From NCBI RefSeq assembly GCF_000745015.1, contig NZ_JQNA01000002.1, positions 248,001 through 312,000 on the forward strand: a DNA stretch of 64,000 bases, read 5' to 3'. Shown here in pieces: positions 35,025-43,439 of the stretch. A program made the position numbers and the translations under genes. Position 1 is the first letter of the stretch. Every line of letters starts with the position of its first letter. This DNA is from Burkholderia sp. 9120 (GTDB taxonomy: Bacteria; Pseudomonadota; Gammaproteobacteria; Burkholderiales; Burkholderiaceae). Below the pieces are notes generated by a model, which saw nothing but the letters and a program-made list of their open reading frames with translations, did no database searches and was not told the origin of the DNA.

Positions 35025-36560
35025 TCAGTTTTTCGCCTTCGGCATCTGCGACACCAGAGACAACCCGATATCCATTCCTTCCACCTGAAAGTGCGGCACG
35101 ATGAAAAGCTTGATGCGAAAGAAACCGGGGTTGTCCTCGATGTCCTCCACCGTCACTTTCGCCTCGCGTAGCGGATGCGACGACTGCAATTCATCGCCGG
35201 GGTCCTTCATCTCAGTCACGAGGCCCTTGATCCAGTTGTTCAACTCGAGTTCGAGCAGACGCCGGTCTTTGGTCGTGCCGATGTTTTCGCGCTGGATCAG
35301 CTTGAGGTAGTGCGCGATCCGTGAAAGCAGAAAAATGTAGGGCAGGCGCGCGTTGATGCGACTGTTCGCCGTTGCTTCCCTGGTCTCGTACAGAGCAGGT
35401 TTTTGTGCCGAGCTGGCCGAGAAGAAGCACGCGAAATCGTGGTTCTTATAGAACGACAGCGGAATGAACCCGAGGTTAGCGAACTCGAATTCCCGCGTTT
35501 CCGGAATCAGCACTTCGGTCGGAATCTTCGGCAAATAACCGGTGCCGAGGTCGTACAGGTGAACCGGCAGTTCTTCAACCTTGCCGCCCGCCTGCGGCCC
35601 ACGAATCTGCACGCACCAGCCATTGCTCACGAAACTGCGCACCATGTTCGCGGCAAAAGCAAACGACGCGTTGACCCACAGATAGCGGTCGTGATCGGGG
35701 CCTTTCACGGCCTCCTCATAGTTGAAACTGCGCACCGGCGTAGTATCCGCCCCATAAGGCAAGCGCCCGAGCACGCGCGGCATGGTCAGACCGATATAGC
35801 GCGCGTCGTCCGTATCACGAAAGTTCTTCCATTTGATGTACTCGGCGCGGTCGAAGTAGTTGCCGATATCCTGGATCGCGGCAACCTCTTCCATCGTTTC
35901 CTTACCGAAGAATTTCGGCCCCACGGATCCGATGAAGGGCATATGCGCTGCCGACGCCACCTTCGAGAGATTGCGCAGCAAACCGATATCTTGCGGTGAA
36001 TTCGTGAACTCGTAATCGCTGATCATGGCGCTGATCGGCTGACCGCCCGGCGTGTCATATTCCTCGATGTACGTGTGACGGTACAAGCCGCTCTGAACGA
36101 TCTCCGGCGTGTCTTCGAAATCGCGCAACAGGGCGTCTTTCGATACATCGAGCAACTCGATCCTTGCATTCTTGCGAAAGTCCGTACGGTCGACCGTGAA
36201 CTTCAGGCCGCGCCAACGGCTTTCCAACGCCTGAAATTCGCGCGAGTGGATCACGGCGTCGAGTTGGCGGCTGATCTGCCTGTCGAGCCGCCCAATGTGA
36301 AAATCGAGCAACGACTTGTCGAGACGATCGATCGGCCTGCTGCCCTCGCTCACCAGATTGAGGAACACGCTCATAGCTCGCGCAAGCCGTTCGTCGGCCG
36401 ACGACTCCGAGAGCAGATGGTTGTCCTGGAAGGCCTCGAGCGGGCGAGCTTCGTTGACGGGCCTCAGGTTGATCTTGCTGCACAGCGACTGGTAAACATT
36501 GTGATGAGCCGATACCGCCGTCCCCGTTACGCCTGTTGGTTGTGGTTCGTTGCGTTCCAT
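35025..36560 (-). CDS. tssC: Type VI secretion contractile sheath large subunit TssC
   Basis: A 511-residue protein, the large sheath subunit that pairs with TssB. Family stretches are clear: QFQALESRWRGLKF-like sequence near 105, ISAMISDYEFTNSPQDIGLLRNLSKVA-like block near 185, and FMMNPIPGF-type end replaced by NPGFFRIKLFIVPHFQVEGMDIGLSLVSQMP. It starts at ATG 36560 with AGGAC upstream, 63 bp after tssB. About 115 bp separate it from vgrG. Length is normal for the family. Confidence 0.96.
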   Translation of the reverse strand: MERNEPQPTGVTGTAVSAHHNVYQSLCSKINLRPVNEARPLEAFQDNHLLSESSADERLARAMSVFLNLVSEGSRPIDRLDKSLLDFHIGRLDRQISRQLDAVIHSREFQALESRWRGLKFTVDRTDFRKNARIELLDVSKDALLRDFEDTPEIVQSGLYRHTYIEEYDTPGGQPISAMISDYEFTNSPQDIGLLRNLSKVASAAHMPFIGSVGPKFFGKETMEEVAAIQDIGNYFDRAEYIKWKNFRDTDDARYIGLTMPRVLGRLPYGADTTPVRSFNYEEAVKGPDHDRYLWVNASFAFAANMVRSFVSNGWCVQIRGPQAGGKVEELPVHLYDLGTGYLPKIPTEVLIPETREFEFANLGFIPLSFYKNHDFACFFSASSAQKPALYETREATANSRINARLPYIFLLSRIAHYLKLIQRENIGTTKDRRLLELELNNWIKGLVTEMKDPGDELQSSHPLREAKVTVEDIEDNPGFFRIKLFIVPHFQVEGMDIGLSLVSQMPKAKN

Positions 36561-36623
36561 GATGTCCTATCGCTACCGTTGTCCGGGATGTGCCGTGTGC
36601 ACGCCGCTTTGTGCCGACTTGCC

Positions 36624-37136
36624 TCAGGTATGGCCTGCGGGCTGTGCCGCTGTCGTGGCGATCTGACCGAGCTCGCCGCACAGCCGCTCCGAAAGCGACT
36701 TGTCTCTCAGGATTTTTTCGAACTCGCGACGGAACGTGCCGTTGTCGAGAAGATTCGACCTCAGGTCACGCAGCAAATTGCGCATGGCAAGCAGCGCCTT
36801 CAGTTCGGGAATCTGACGCGCGACCAGCTCCGGCTCGAAATCCTTCATCGACTTGAAACCAAGCGATACCAGCAGCTCAGAGCCGTCGGCTGCCAACGTG
36901 TTCTCGACCGCGATCTTCAGTGCGGGATTCAGGTCGGAGAGAACCGAATCGAAGTTGTTTTTGTCGACGTTGATCTTTTTGCGCTCCGCGAGCGGCGTCT
37001 GCTCGTCGCTCGCGCTGAAGTCGCCAGCCACTAGCAGCTTCAGCGGCAACTCGACCTTTTTCTGCGCGCCGCCCGTGTGGAGGTCGAGCGTGATCTGTAC
37101 GCGGCTCTTTGGGATTTCTCGCTGGAAGCTGTCCAT
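36624..37136 (-). CDS. tssB: Type VI secretion contractile sheath small subunit TssB
   Basis: A 170-residue small sheath subunit that interlocks with TssC. The N-terminal pattern RVQITLDLHTGGAQKKVELPLKLLVAGDFS-type and the central FKSMKDFEPE block are typical. It is the first gene of the minus-strand operon, with AGGGAAC before the ATG at 37136. Unfolding of the used sheath normally needs ClpV (TssH), which usually binds TssC; tssH is not in this locus. Confidence 0.96.
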   Translation of the reverse strand: MDSFQREIPKSRVQITLDLHTGGAQKKVELPLKLLVAGDFSASDEQTPLAERKKINVDKNNFDSVLSDLNPALKIAVENTLAADGSELLVSLGFKSMKDFEPELVARQIPELKALLAMRNLLRDLRSNLLDNGTFRREFEKILRDKSLSERLCGELGQIATTAAQPAGHT

Positions 37137-37675
37137 GGGGGTTCCCTGGAAAAGATTGGATCACAGAGGAAGATCGCGACCGACATTTCGCGCAGCACGA
37201 TCCTTATTTCACACAACGAGCAGACACACCTATCACGCTCGCAAAACACGTCGAGATAACCATGGCGACTATCAAATCAGCGCATTTTTCCGTCACCAAT
37301 TAAACACTCCAGACGGCATTAGGTCAATCAAATAAACCCATCTCAATTCATATTTATTCTGAATAATTTAAATTAGGAAAAATACCCTTATTTCTCAAAA
37401 TAGAGAAGTTTCCACAACTTAATTTGGAGATACCTCTTCGGCATACAAAGCAATACAGGCAAAGCTTTCAACCATAAACCGGCAACCACACCCCGCAAAG
37501 TCAGCAATACAAACTCTCAAATCTCACAGACAAAATCAGAATCTCTTGACGATTTTTTTCAATTTAATGTGCACATCAAATCGAACATGGAATTAAACTA
37601 ATCACGTACGTCGACATGCCTAACGACATATACAATCCGTCATTAAAAACAGGCAAAATAGTAAAGAGCCTATTC
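37137..37675. promoter_or_regulatory. AT-rich divergent control region of the T6SS operons
   Basis: This 539-bp non-coding region (counting to the chosen tssK start) is much more AT-rich than the rest, especially 37300-37620. It holds a good sigma-70 promoter toward tssB, a perfect 13-bp palindrome TTATTC-T-GAATAA at 37354-37366, and a second inverted repeat TTCTC-N6-GAGAA at 37392-37407. The composition suits silencing by H-NS/MvaT-type proteins (inference). No sigma-54 box was seen. A -35-like TTGACG occurs at 37546 on the plus strand, but no good -10 box follows at the right distance. Confidence 0.6.
37299..37327 (-). promoter_or_regulatory. Sigma-70 promoter for the tssB operon
   Basis: On the minus strand TTGACC (37327-37322) and TTTAAT (37304-37299) match the -35 and -10 consensus at five of six bases each and are separated by exactly 17 bp. 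Transcription would start near 37292, giving a leader of about 155 nt before tssB. The match is judged by eye; no transcript data. Confidence 0.6.
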
Positions 37676-39025
37676 ATGCGAATCGACAAACCCTTGTGGC
37701 ACGAGGGCCTGATACTCACCCAGCAGCACTTCCAGCAGCAGGAACGTTGGGTGGATTTCGCGCACCGCCAACTCGCATCGGCCGCAGTGTGCGAGCCGTG
37801 GGGAACGCTCGGCGTCGAAATCGACGAAGAGGCGCTCGCCACCGGCCGACTCAAGCTCGCGAGACTCAAGATTCGCTTTCCTGACGGTACGCCTGTCGAT
37901 ACAACATTAGCCGGTGTGTTACCTCCCGCTCGCGACCTGACGCGCGGTATACCGGACGATCTGCAGAGTATGGTCGTGTACGCTGCCGTACCGCTGCTCA
38001 ACGCGACCGGCAGCAACTGCCGTTTTGATGGGACAACACTTGTGCGCCCGCGTCGTTCATACCGCGAGTTTGTCCGCGTCACGGATCTGAACGGCACAAC
38101 AGAAGCGGAAATCGCTGTCGAACGCCATGCCGTGCGACTGCTCTTCGACTTTGAATCACATGCGGACGACACACTGTGTGCAATCGCAAGGCTCACACGC
38201 GGTGTCGACGGCCAGTTCCAGATGGACCCTCGTTACGTGCCGCCGTGCCTGACGTTGGCGGCCCACCCACTGCACCTGGAGCGAATCAAGCGGCTTGCGG
38301 ACATCCTGCTCGCGAAGAGCGAGGCACTTGGCGCGCGCAAACGCGAGCGTGTGGAACAGGTGGTTGAATATGGCATCGCCGACGTCTCCCTGTTCTGGCT
38401 CCTGCACAGTATTCACAGCTACTGGCCGCAGCTAAGATTGCTTGCCACGCATTCGAACCAGCCACCTGTCCGGCTCTATGACCTGCTCGCGCAGTTGGCA
38501 AGCGTGCTGACTACGTTTTCGACCGGCGCGCGGCTTACCGACGTCCCGGTGTACGACCATGCGCATCAGAATGAAATCTTCGCGACGCTGGAAGCGCTGA
38601 TCCGCGATCTCCTCGACGCGATCATTCCATCGCGCGTAGTCCCGATCGCGCTAACGCGCAAGAACGCCACGACATGGTCCGGCCAGTTCCTGGACGAGCG
38701 GGTGGTGGCCGGCGCTGACTACTACCTGTCGGTGAATGCGTCGCTGCCGCCGTTCGATCTTATCGACCAGGTGCTGCGGCTATGCAAGCTCGGCGCGCCC
38801 AACGACGTCGAAGAGATTGTCAACGCCGCGCTCGCGGGCATTCCTGTTAAAGCCGTCCAGCGCGTGCCGGCAGCCATTCCAGTACGACTGGACAATCTTT
38901 ACTTCGCACTTGACGCTAACAACCCCGCTTTTACGAGGATGCTGGCTGCGCGCGCATGCCAGATTTACCTGCCAGGCTCGGTGCCAGACGCGTCGATCGA
39001 GCTCTACGCGGTGCTTCATTCATGA
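37676..39025 (+). CDS. tssK: Type VI secretion baseplate protein TssK
   Basis: A 449-residue protein if started at ATG 37676 (AAGAG upstream), where the family pattern MRIDKPLWHEGLILTQQHFQQQERW begins; the in-frame ATG at 37616 would add 20 residues. TssK is the trimeric baseplate adaptor connecting wedges to TssL/TssM. Length and the QHFQQQ motif are normal. It opens the plus-strand operon and its stop overlaps the tssL start (ATGA). Confidence 0.95.
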   Translation: MRIDKPLWHEGLILTQQHFQQQERWVDFAHRQLASAAVCEPWGTLGVEIDEEALATGRLKLARLKIRFPDGTPVDTTLAGVLPPARDLTRGIPDDLQSMVVYAAVPLLNATGSNCRFDGTTLVRPRRSYREFVRVTDLNGTTEAEIAVERHAVRLLFDFESHADDTLCAIARLTRGVDGQFQMDPRYVPPCLTLAAHPLHLERIKRLADILLAKSEALGARKRERVEQVVEYGIADVSLFWLLHSIHSYWPQLRLLATHSNQPPVRLYDLLAQLASVLTTFSTGARLTDVPVYDHAHQNEIFATLEALIRDLLDAIIPSRVVPIALTRKNATTWSGQFLDERVVAGADYYLSVNASLPPFDLIDQVLRLCKLGAPNDVEEIVNAALAGIPVKAVQRVPAAIPVRLDNLYFALDANNPAFTRMLAARACQIYLPGSVPDASIELYAVLHS

Positions 39026-39756
39026 GCTATTTTGTTGACGTTTCGCGCGATGTCGCTCTGCTGGAAAACCAGTCTGCGGCGCATCACGGTTCGCGCGCCA
39101 GTATCCGAGGTTTGCTGCGCGACACCGCGCTGCAGGTAAGCACACTCAATCAGGGCGGAATAGCCCAATCCGTGCCGATCCTGCGCAAGCGCTGCCTGGA
39201 ATTGGTGGCGGTGTTCGCGGCAACCCTCGAGCAACGCGGCATTGCCGCAGACGTGCGGGAGGACGCGCTGTACGCCCAGTGCGGTTTGCTTGATGAGACG
39301 ATCCTCAGATATTTACCATTGGACCAAAAACATCAATGGAATGCTCAACCGTTGCAAGTCGAACGGTTCGGCAAACACAACGCAGGTGACTACGTTTTCG
39401 AGCGACTCACTGAGCGTATGCGCGAAACACCACCGAACATCGATCTGCTCGAGTGCTACTCGGCGGTTCTTGGGCTCGGATTCACGGGCCGCTATGCGCG
39501 TGAGGGTGAAGAAAAGCGTGCTGCACTAATCGTCGCACTCGAAACGCAGATCGCGAAACTTCGCCCCGCAGTGCATCACAGATTGATCGCAGATCACGGC
39601 AGTGTCAGTCTGACCGACTGGCTCCGCTATGTGTCGCCGTGGGCGATCGCGAGCACGGCTTGTGTGATTTCCGTGCTCGTCTACTTTGTCTGGAGTCACG
39701 CGCTCGACGTTCAACTTGCCCATTTGCTCGCCCCACTGCCGGCTGTCAGATCGTGA
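39022..39756 (+). CDS. tssL: Type VI secretion membrane protein TssL (short form)
   Basis: A 244-residue IcmH/DotU-like protein. The cytoplasmic hook domain has DALYAQCGLLDETILRY and a conserved ECYSAVLGLGFTGRY stretch; a single C-terminal membrane helix is near 215-235. There is no peptidoglycan-binding OmpA domain on TssL; a separate OmpA-domain protein is encoded immediately downstream, overlapping by one base (TGATG). TssL with TssM and TssJ forms the trans-envelope complex. Confidence 0.94.
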   Translation: MSYFVDVSRDVALLENQSAAHHGSRASIRGLLRDTALQVSTLNQGGIAQSVPILRKRCLELVAVFAATLEQRGIAADVREDALYAQCGLLDETILRYLPLDQKHQWNAQPLQVERFGKHNAGDYVFERLTERMRETPPNIDLLECYSAVLGLGFTGRYAREGEEKRAALIVALETQIAKLRPAVHHRLIADHGSVSLTDWLRYVSPWAIASTACVISVLVYFVWSHALDVQLAHLLAPLPAVRS

Positions 39757-41579
39757 TGGCCCCGATTGTGTCTCCAAGCGTGCTGAAGCGCGTCCCTCTC
39801 GCAGGCTTTGGTTATCCTTTGCGCCTGATGATCATCTTCGCGGCCATGTTGGCGATTGCCGACATCGTTGTGCTGCCACCGGGCAGACGCGTGCTGACGT
39901 ATTCGCTCTCGGCAATTCTGGTGCTGCTTGCGTTGGTGGCGATCGTCGCGCGTACATGGCAACTCGACAGGATTCGCGCGCAGAGCCGGAGCGTGATCGC
40001 CGCATTGGGCTCGACTACGACCGATCTCCCGCTTGAGTTAAGACTCGGCCTCCCGTCTGGCTTTTCGCTCGATCCAGGCACACGCATGCCGCTCGTAATG
40101 GTGTTGGGCGATGGGCTCGCTGACCTGTTCAATCGCGAAGGCCACGAAGAGCGTCTGGCGTATATCGGCGAGGGAGCCATCTGGCTACGGGTGGACCGGT
40201 TGCAGGATCTGCCGTCGCTAGTGGTCGCCGTCCAACAATGGCGCAACGGCCTCGCACCCGACGGCGTCGTGTTGTCCATCGCACCCGCGCTCCACGCCAC
40301 AGAAGACACGTTGAAGCAGCAACTAAGCCTCGCGCGTCAGGCTGTCTCCGACGCGTCGCGCGCGCTTGGCGCAACACTGCCTGGCTATATTGCGATGTAT
40401 CAGCGCCTGACGGCGACCGACGCTAGCCTCGGCGCAGCGTCGTGGTACGGCGTATCGTCGGCCACGCGACTTCAAACCACGTGGCACTTCGAAACTCCGC
40501 GCTTCGAAACTCCGCACTTCGAAACCGTGATCCGCGCGGCGGAAATTGAAGCCCAAATCGAAGCCTCAATCGAAGTCCAACAGGCATACGACAAGGCACG
40601 CGGCAATCCTATCCCCGCGGCATGCGCGGCGAAGCTAGCCTCGCTAATCGACTGGACTCATCGCGTGGTAATCAGCGCACTCGCCGACCGGCGACACCCT
40701 GCCACACCATTGTCGCTCTACGGCGTGGGCTGGATTGACTGCGGACCGGCAAGCCACCCCGGCACGCCGTGGATGCGCGACGTGGCGGTTCGAACCCACA
40801 TTCAGCCTGCCCCGCTGCCTGCGTCGAGTTCACCGTGGCCTCTACCTCAGCCGTTGCTCGAAGCGCTACCCAAACGTCCGCGGACGTCACCCCGCCAGAC
40901 AGCACTGCTGCAAGCAGTCGCGCTGCTCGCCGTCGCGATTGCGCTCGCGATGTGGGGCGCGGCGCACCACAACCAGCAGATATTGACCCGCGTCGGCACC
41001 GAACTGGGCCGGTTTGCCGCGATCGCGTCCACTCACGACGATGCACGCCGCGATGCGCTGCAAACGCTCATTGCGGAACGCGACCGGTTCGACCGATACG
41101 CGCGCACAGGCGTACCACTGAGTTTGTCATTCGGCATGTATCGGGGAGCAGCGCTTACACCCGTGCTCGACAATGCAATCGCGTCCTATCAGGCGCCGCC
41201 TCCACTACCATCGGTCATCACGCTCGACAGCATGTCGTTGTTCGACAGTGGCACGTCGGTGCTCAAAGCGGGTTCCACACGCTCAATCGTTGCTGCGCTC
41301 GACCTGATCAAAGCGCATCCCGACAAGCGGATTCTTGTCGCAGGCCACACCGACAACGTCGGCAACCCGGACAGCAATCAGAGGTTGTCGGTCGCACGCG
41401 CAAGCGCCGTGCGCGACTGGCTGATCGATGCCTCGGGTCTTTCGGCCACGCGCTTCGCGATTCAGGGCTATGGCGAAACCCGGCCACTCACGAACAACGA
41501 CACCGACGCGGGGCGCGCACGAAATCGCCGCGTGGAAATCACTCTGGTGCCCGACATATCGATTGCGACAGGTACTTGA
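39756..41579 (+). CDS. OmpA-domain membrane protein of the T6SS locus
   Basis: A 607-residue protein from ATG 39756. Two hydrophobic segments lie near the start (about 20-35 and 46-63) and one near 385-405; the periplasmic end from about 490 is an OmpA/MotB-type peptidoglycan-binding domain (GHTDNVGNPDSNQRLS, RNRRVEITL). It probably replaces the wall-anchoring domain that some TssL proteins carry, holding the secretion complex in the cell wall. In the middle, three tandem FET-P units come from a 15-bp DNA repeat. An N-terminal region of the type called VirB/ImpK-associated is not recognised. Confidence 0.85.
   Translation: MAPIVSPSVLKRVPLAGFGYPLRLMIIFAAMLAIADIVVLPPGRRVLTYSLSAILVLLALVAIVARTWQLDRIRAQSRSVIAALGSTTTDLPLELRLGLPSGFSLDPGTRMPLVMVLGDGLADLFNREGHEERLAYIGEGAIWLRVDRLQDLPSLVVAVQQWRNGLAPDGVVLSIAPALHATEDTLKQQLSLARQAVSDASRALGATLPGYIAMYQRLTATDASLGAASWYGVSSATRLQTTWHFETPRFETPHFETVIRAAEIEAQIEASIEVQQAYDKARGNPIPAACAAKLASLIDWTHRVVISALADRRHPATPLSLYGVGWIDCGPASHPGTPWMRDVAVRTHIQPAPLPASSSPWPLPQPLLEALPKRPRTSPRQTALLQAVALLAVAIALAMWGAAHHNQQILTRVGTELGRFAAIASTHDDARRDALQTLIAERDRFDRYARTGVPLSLSFGMYRGAALTPVLDNAIASYQAPPPLPSVITLDSMSLFDSGTSVLKAGSTRSIVAALDLIKAHPDKRILVAGHTDNVGNPDSNQRLSVARASAVRDWLIDASGLSATRFAIQGYGETRPLTNNDTDAGRARNRRVEITLVPDISIATGT
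40485..40529 (+). repeat. In-frame 15-bp tandem repeat inside the OmpA-domain gene
   Basis: Three tandem units start at 40485, 40500 and 40515. Units one and two are CACTTCGAAACTCCG and CGCTTCGAAACTCCG; the third begins CACTTCGAAAC and then diverges. They encode HFETP, RFETP and HFETV. Length change by slippage would keep the frame. Confidence 0.9.
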
Positions 41580-41672
41580 ACGCACAGGCACTTGAACGCA
41601 TAACGCTCATCGTTTTTAGCGCCCGAAGCAAACTGCTTCTGGATGTTTTATCGCCCGAAGCATGCTGCTTCA
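41569..41672 (+). repeat. Direct and inverted repeats in the hcp leader
   Basis: Just at and after the OmpA-domain stop, CAGG-Y-ACTTGAACGCA occurs twice in tandem (about 41572 and 41586). Then two copies of a roughly 32-bp unit follow, each with GCCCGAAGC...GCTTC; the hairpins are GAAGC-AAACT-GCTTC (41625-41639) and GAAGC-ATGCT-GCTTC (41657-41671). They end 64 bp before the hcp ATG. They could stabilise or process mRNA to raise hcp output. Confidence 0.85.
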
Positions 41673-41735
41673 GGATTGGAAGGCTTGGACCGATCGGGCA
41701 GTGTTCACACACAGTCATAGAAAAGGAGTCACGCA

Positions 41736-42221
41736 ATGGCAATTCCCGCATACATGTGGATCAAGGACGATGGTGGCGCCGACATCAAAGGTTCGGTGAC
41801 CGTGCAGGGACGCGAGGGTAGTGTCGAAATCGTGGCCTTCGACCACGGTGTGAGCATCCCGACCGATTCGAATACCGGCAAGCTGACCGGCACGCGCGTG
41901 CACAAACCTATCACCTTGACGAAGGAAACCGACGCGTCAACGCCGTACTTCTATAAAGCTGTGACGAGCGGTCAGACGCTGAAGTCGATCGAAATCAAAT
42001 GGTATCGAATCGACGACGCGGGCAAGGAAAAGGAGTATTTCAACACCCGACTCGACAACGTGAAGGTGGTCGCAGTGAGTCCGAAGATGCTCGACATCAA
42101 GAATCCGGCGTACGAGAAACACAACCATCTCGAAGACGTCGAACTGCGCTACGAAACGATCACCTGGTCGTACAAGGACGGAAACATCATCCATAAGGAC
42201 ACCTGGAACGAACGCTCGTGA
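41736..42221 (+). CDS. hcp: Type VI secretion tube protein Hcp (TssD)
   Basis: A 161-residue tube protein. It begins AIPAYMWIKDDGGADIKGSV, has a middle VHKPITLTKETDASTPYFYKAV and an end LEDVELRYETITWSYKDGNI, all typical of Hcp. Hexamer rings stack into the secreted inner tube and can carry small effectors. The ribosome site AAGGAG is strong, fitting high expression. A repeat-rich leader precedes it. No C-terminal effector extension. Confidence 0.97.
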   Translation: MAIPAYMWIKDDGGADIKGSVTVQGREGSVEIVAFDHGVSIPTDSNTGKLTGTRVHKPITLTKETDASTPYFYKAVTSGQTLKSIEIKWYRIDDAGKEKEYFNTRLDNVKVVAVSPKMLDIKNPAYEKHNHLEDVELRYETITWSYKDGNIIHKDTWNERS

Positions 42222-42353
42222 CGCCCCGATCGTCAGACGGGTTATCGGTTCGATCAACCGCAATCCAACCGCCACAACCCGATCACCCGTCCGCTTCGCA
42301 CGCCGATCTTTTCATTCACGCTTCAGTTCAGCAAACGCCTGAGTACGCACGCC

Positions 42354-42812
42354 ATGCCAACCGGTCCATCCCTATACGACATGCTGCTTGGACACATCGG
42401 CGGCGAACCGCTCAGCGCGCACAGTGCCCCGACGCTGGAAGTCATGAGCGTCATGCGTAATGTCGAGCGGATTCTGAATACACGAGCCGGATCGCTCAAG
42501 CACGTGCCGAGTTTCGGGCTGCCCGATCTGACGAATATCTATAAGGCGCTGCCGGCTTCCGCGCATCTTCTCAAGCAACAGATGGAAGCCACGCTGCTCG
42601 CTTACGAACCGAGAATCGGCTCGATCGACATAGAAATCGACGATAACAATCTCGACGAGGACGCTGATCCGGGCATCACGGTGCGTTACGTGATGACCTG
42701 TCATCTGAGGAAGACCGGGCTCGTGCGCTTCGGCACGTACTTCGAACCAACGGGACGCCTGCGCCTCAAGCGCAAACCACGGCAACGCGACGAACACGGA
42801 AGACCACGATGA
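42354..42812 (+). CDS. tssE: Type VI secretion baseplate protein TssE (gp25-like)
   Basis: A 152-residue gp25-like wedge protein that starts sheath polymerisation. Family features are SLYDMLLG near the start, SVMRNVERILNTRAGSL near 31, and FGLPDLTNIY near 54, with YEPRI near 83. It follows hcp by 132 bp. It is the last T6SS core gene on the plus strand; no clpV follows. The basic end (KRKPRQRDEHGRPR) is variable. Confidence 0.94.
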   Translation: MPTGPSLYDMLLGHIGGEPLSAHSAPTLEVMSVMRNVERILNTRAGSLKHVPSFGLPDLTNIYKALPASAHLLKQQMEATLLAYEPRIGSIDIEIDDNNLDEDADPGITVRYVMTCHLRKTGLVRFGTYFEPTGRLRLKRKPRQRDEHGRPR

Positions 42813-42866
42813 AGCACCATCAAGCCATCAAGCAGCATTCCAGCCGACGCCCGCAGCGCTTAGCCA

Positions 42867-43211
42867 TCAGCAGGGAAACGCCGCCTGCAGTGAACGAAGG
42901 ATCGCAAGGCCGACCGGAAAATCATCCGAAATACTGGGATGGTTGGTGAAGAACTCGTCGAGCAGCGGATAGACGTTCTGGTTGCCGATGGCAAGGTCGG
43001 TCGGCGGACAAAAGAGCGGCGCGCGTTTCTTCGCGACCAGATCGCCGTTCGCCCAACCCAGCGCGTTGATCGTGCCGGTAATGTAGGCCGCGTAGACCGA
43101 GTTGTTATCCGTGTGAGCCCATTTCCGGTACTGGGCGGCCGTCATCTCGGCGTTCGCGTTGAGAGTGAAACACGCTGTCAGCAGTGCCAGCGCCAATGTT
43201 GATACCCGCAT
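42867..43211 (-). CDS. Rap1a/Tai-like immunity protein, small exported
   Basis: A 114-residue protein from ATG 43211 with GAAGG upstream. The signal is MRVSTLALALLTACFTLNANA; cleavage after residue 21 by signal peptidase I fits, although LTAC could also serve as a short lipobox. The mature part resembles Rap1a/Tai proteins: YAAYITGTINALGWA, FCPPTD, LDEFFTNHPSI and a final FPC. Known members neutralise type VI amidase or related effectors in the periplasm. No matching effector gene is adjacent, so it is an orphan. It is convergent with tssE. Confidence 0.78.
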   Translation of the reverse strand: MRVSTLALALLTACFTLNANAEMTAAQYRKWAHTDNNSVYAAYITGTINALGWANGDLVAKKRAPLFCPPTDLAIGNQNVYPLLDEFFTNHPSISDDFPVGLAILRSLQAAFPC

Positions 43212-43439
43212 CGTTGAACCTTCAGGCTGTGTCGCAAAAACGGCCATTGTAGGCGAGCCGGGTCATCCCGCGCAGATGCCCGACCCAAAGAGGATTTCGC
43301 AAGCATTACATTGGGTTTTTGTAAGCGGCGCAAAGTACCACGCCGCTACGACGAAACGTACCGGGACCTGCGCTCAGGTTCCGAAAGAGAGGAAGAGACA
43401 GAAAGAAAGCCGTCCGCGGCGTACAACGCATTGCGAGCC

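Noticed and set aside
37546..37575. Promoter for tssK from TTGACG
   Set aside because: The -35-like box is good but no acceptable -10 box lies 16-18 bp downstream; TTTAAT is only 11 bp away.
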